A DNA stretch of 64,000 nucleotides from Cupriavidus respiraculi (GTDB taxonomy: Bacteria > Pseudomonadota > Gammaproteobacteria > Burkholderiales > Burkholderiaceae). The position numbers and the translations under genes are program-made. The notes beneath the pieces were generated by a model. The model had not been told where the DNA came from and ran no database searches. It saw only the letters and a program-made list of their open reading frames with translations. The DNA is taken from NCBI RefSeq assembly GCF_914271545.1, contig NZ_CAJZAH010000001.1, forward strand, positions 248,001 to 312,000, given 5' to 3'. This document shows positions 62,933 through 64,000 of this stretch, in pieces (position 1 is the stretch's first letter; each line of letters begins with the position of its first letter).

Positions 62933-63823
62933 ATGAGTACCACCGACGCCGCGCTCGATGCGCTGTCACGCTGCGCCTACCGGATCCGCCGCTATGCGCT
63001 GCGCATGGGCGAGGTCCAGGGTCAGGGCTATATCGGCCAGGCACTCGGCTACGCCGACGTTCTCGCCGTTGCCTACGGCCATGCGCTGAAACTGCGCCCC
63101 GACGAACCGCGGTGGGAGGGCCGCGACCGCTTCCTGCTCTCTCACGGGCACTACGCCATCGCCTTCTACGCGGCGCTGATCGAGGCGAAGATCATCCCCG
63201 AGGACGAGATCGAGACCTATGGCAGCGACGACAGCCGGCTGCCGATGTCGGGCATGGCCACCTATACCCCCGGCATGGAGATATCCGGTGGATCGCTGGG
63301 GCAGGGCCTGCCGATCGCGGTCGGCATGGCGCTGGGCCTGCGCTGCAAGGGCAATCCCGCCTTTGTCTACAACTCCATGTCCGACGGCGAGCTGGACGAG
63401 GGCTCCACCTGGGAAGCGGCCATGGGCGCGGCCCACCACGGGCTGTCCAACCTGATCTGCCTGGTCGATATCAACAACCAGCAGGCCGACGGCCCCTCGG
63501 GCAAGGTGCTGGGCTTCGAGCCGCTGGCGGACAAGTGGGCCGCCTTCGGCTGGCATGTGCAGCGCGTGGCCGGCAACGACCTCCCCGCCGTGCTGGCGGC
63601 CTTCGATACGGCGCGCCGGCTGGCGGATCCGAAGCCGCGCGTGATCCTGTTCGACACCCTGATGGGCAAGGGCGTGCCGTTCCTGGAGCAGCGCGAGAAG
63701 AACCACTTCATCCGCGTCGATCCGCCCGAATGGCAACAGGCCATCCGCATCCTGGACGAGTCGCACCCCGCATCCCAGCAAGATTCCCAGCCCCAGCTCA
63801 CGACCGAGGAGGCCCAGCAATGA
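62933..63823 (+). CDS. Transketolase, N-terminal (TPP-binding) subunit
   Basis: This 296-residue protein is the N-terminal half of a transketolase, encoded as a separate subunit. It has GQGYIGQALGYADVLAVAYG, LSHGHYAIAFYAALIEA, ISGGSLGQGLPIAVGMALGLR and the thiamine diphosphate/magnesium motif SDGELDEGSTWEAAMGAAHHGLSNLICLVDINNQQADG. TMGKGVPFLE-like TLMGKGVPFLEQREKNHFIRV is typical as well. Split transketolases transfer two-carbon units between ketose and aldose. AAGGAG precedes the ATG. Its stop codon overlaps the start of the second subunit by four bases, ensuring equal production. The physiological ketose is unknown. Confidence 0.93.
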   Translation: MSTTDAALDALSRCAYRIRRYALRMGEVQGQGYIGQALGYADVLAVAYGHALKLRPDEPRWEGRDRFLLSHGHYAIAFYAALIEAKIIPEDEIETYGSDDSRLPMSGMATYTPGMEISGGSLGQGLPIAVGMALGLRCKGNPAFVYNSMSDGELDEGSTWEAAMGAAHHGLSNLICLVDINNQQADGPSGKVLGFEPLADKWAAFGWHVQRVAGNDLPAVLAAFDTARRLADPKPRVILFDTLMGKGVPFLEQREKNHFIRVDPPEWQQAIRILDESHPASQQDSQPQLTTEEAQQ

Positions 63824-64000
63824 ACACCGTCGCCGACAAGAAACCGCGCCTGACCACTTCGGCAATGATCGCCTCCATCGCCGCCGAAGGGCAGCGCGTC
63901 AAGCCCGCGCCGTTCGGCAAGGCGCTGGTCGAGCTCGCCGCCGACCGGCCGGAGATCGTCGGGCTGACCGCCGACCTCGCCAAGTACACGGACCTGCATC
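63820..64000 (+). CDS. Transketolase, C-terminal (pyrimidine-binding) subunit, partial
   Basis: Only the first 60 codons lie in the window. They begin MNTVADKKPRLTTSAMIASI and continue with PFGKALVELAADRPEIVGLTADLAKYTDLH, which is the start of the pyrimidine domain of transketolase C subunits. The ATG at 63820 overlaps the stop of the N-terminal subunit, and AGGAGG lies eight bases upstream. The rest of the operon runs past the window edge, so further enzymes such as a kinase or aldolase may follow. Confidence 0.92.
   Translation, partial: MNTVADKKPRLTTSAMIASIAAEGQRVKPAPFGKALVELAADRPEIVGLTADLAKYTDLH

Overview
The window is very GC-rich and densely coded, with short intergenic gaps, many divergent regulator/target pairs and no rRNA, tRNA, insertion sequence, prophage or CRISPR array that I can see. 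Orphan Bug/TctC-type periplasmic receptors (three), 16-stranded-type porins with the VTLYGIVD start (two), seven LysR regulators, a CaiB-type CoA-transferase and TRAP transport genes together point to a betaproteobacterium of the order Burkholderiales, most likely Cupriavidus/Ralstonia-like, and perhaps to its secondary, accessory-rich replicon. That placement is inference from gene families, not from a marker gene.

Layout. 0-9 kb: TetR regulator divergent from an SDR-MFS pair with a clear operator; a Tat-exported PhoD-type phosphatase; a two-CBS protein; a second SDR; a glutathione transferase; a DUF72 protein; the nitroreductase nfsB. 9-12.6 kb: a secreted yellow/royal-jelly-like protein co-directional with nfsB and divergent from a LysR gene; proline iminopeptidase. 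12.6-18.8 kb: a reverse-strand catabolic cluster (acyl-CoA ligase, double-hotdog dehydratase, CaiB CoA-transferase, Bug receptor) divergent from an IclR regulator. 18.8-24 kb: a split chromate transporter; a TauD-type dioxygenase divergent from LysR; a Bug receptor and SDR. 24-30 kb: porin, TetR and a quinone-reductase-like flavoprotein sharing a large palindrome, a small Cys-bearing protein, a GNAT enzyme and a phospholipase-D lipoprotein. 30-37 kb: SDR/LysR, an oxygenase-like orphan, RidA/LysR, a tiny lipoprotein resembling a porin N-terminus, a GGDEF cyclase and a class C beta-lactamase.

37-45 kb: amidase/LysR; N-acyl-D-amino-acid deacylase with its own Bug receptor; Rrf2 with a thioredoxin-reductase-like flavoprotein; a second porin. 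45-51.3 kb: an arginine island (RcnB-like protein, arcD, arcA, gltS, second arcD) with arginine deiminase but no arcB or arcC. 51-58 kb: large MscS-type channel, LysR, zntB, and an MFS exporter divergent from an HxlR regulator across a nested palindrome. 58-64 kb: LysR divergent from an operon of SDR, TRAP transporter dctPQM and a two-subunit transketolase; the window ends inside the second subunit.

Common theme: nearly every enzyme or transporter group is paired with its own one-component regulator, and several control regions carry well-formed inverted repeats. The most intriguing units are the TRAP/SDR/split-transketolase operon without a kinase, the incomplete arginine deiminase island with its leader hairpins, the 48-residue porin-like lipoprotein, and the nested palindromes at 26.1, 42.3 and 57.5 kb. 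All family calls are by eye; no database search was possible.
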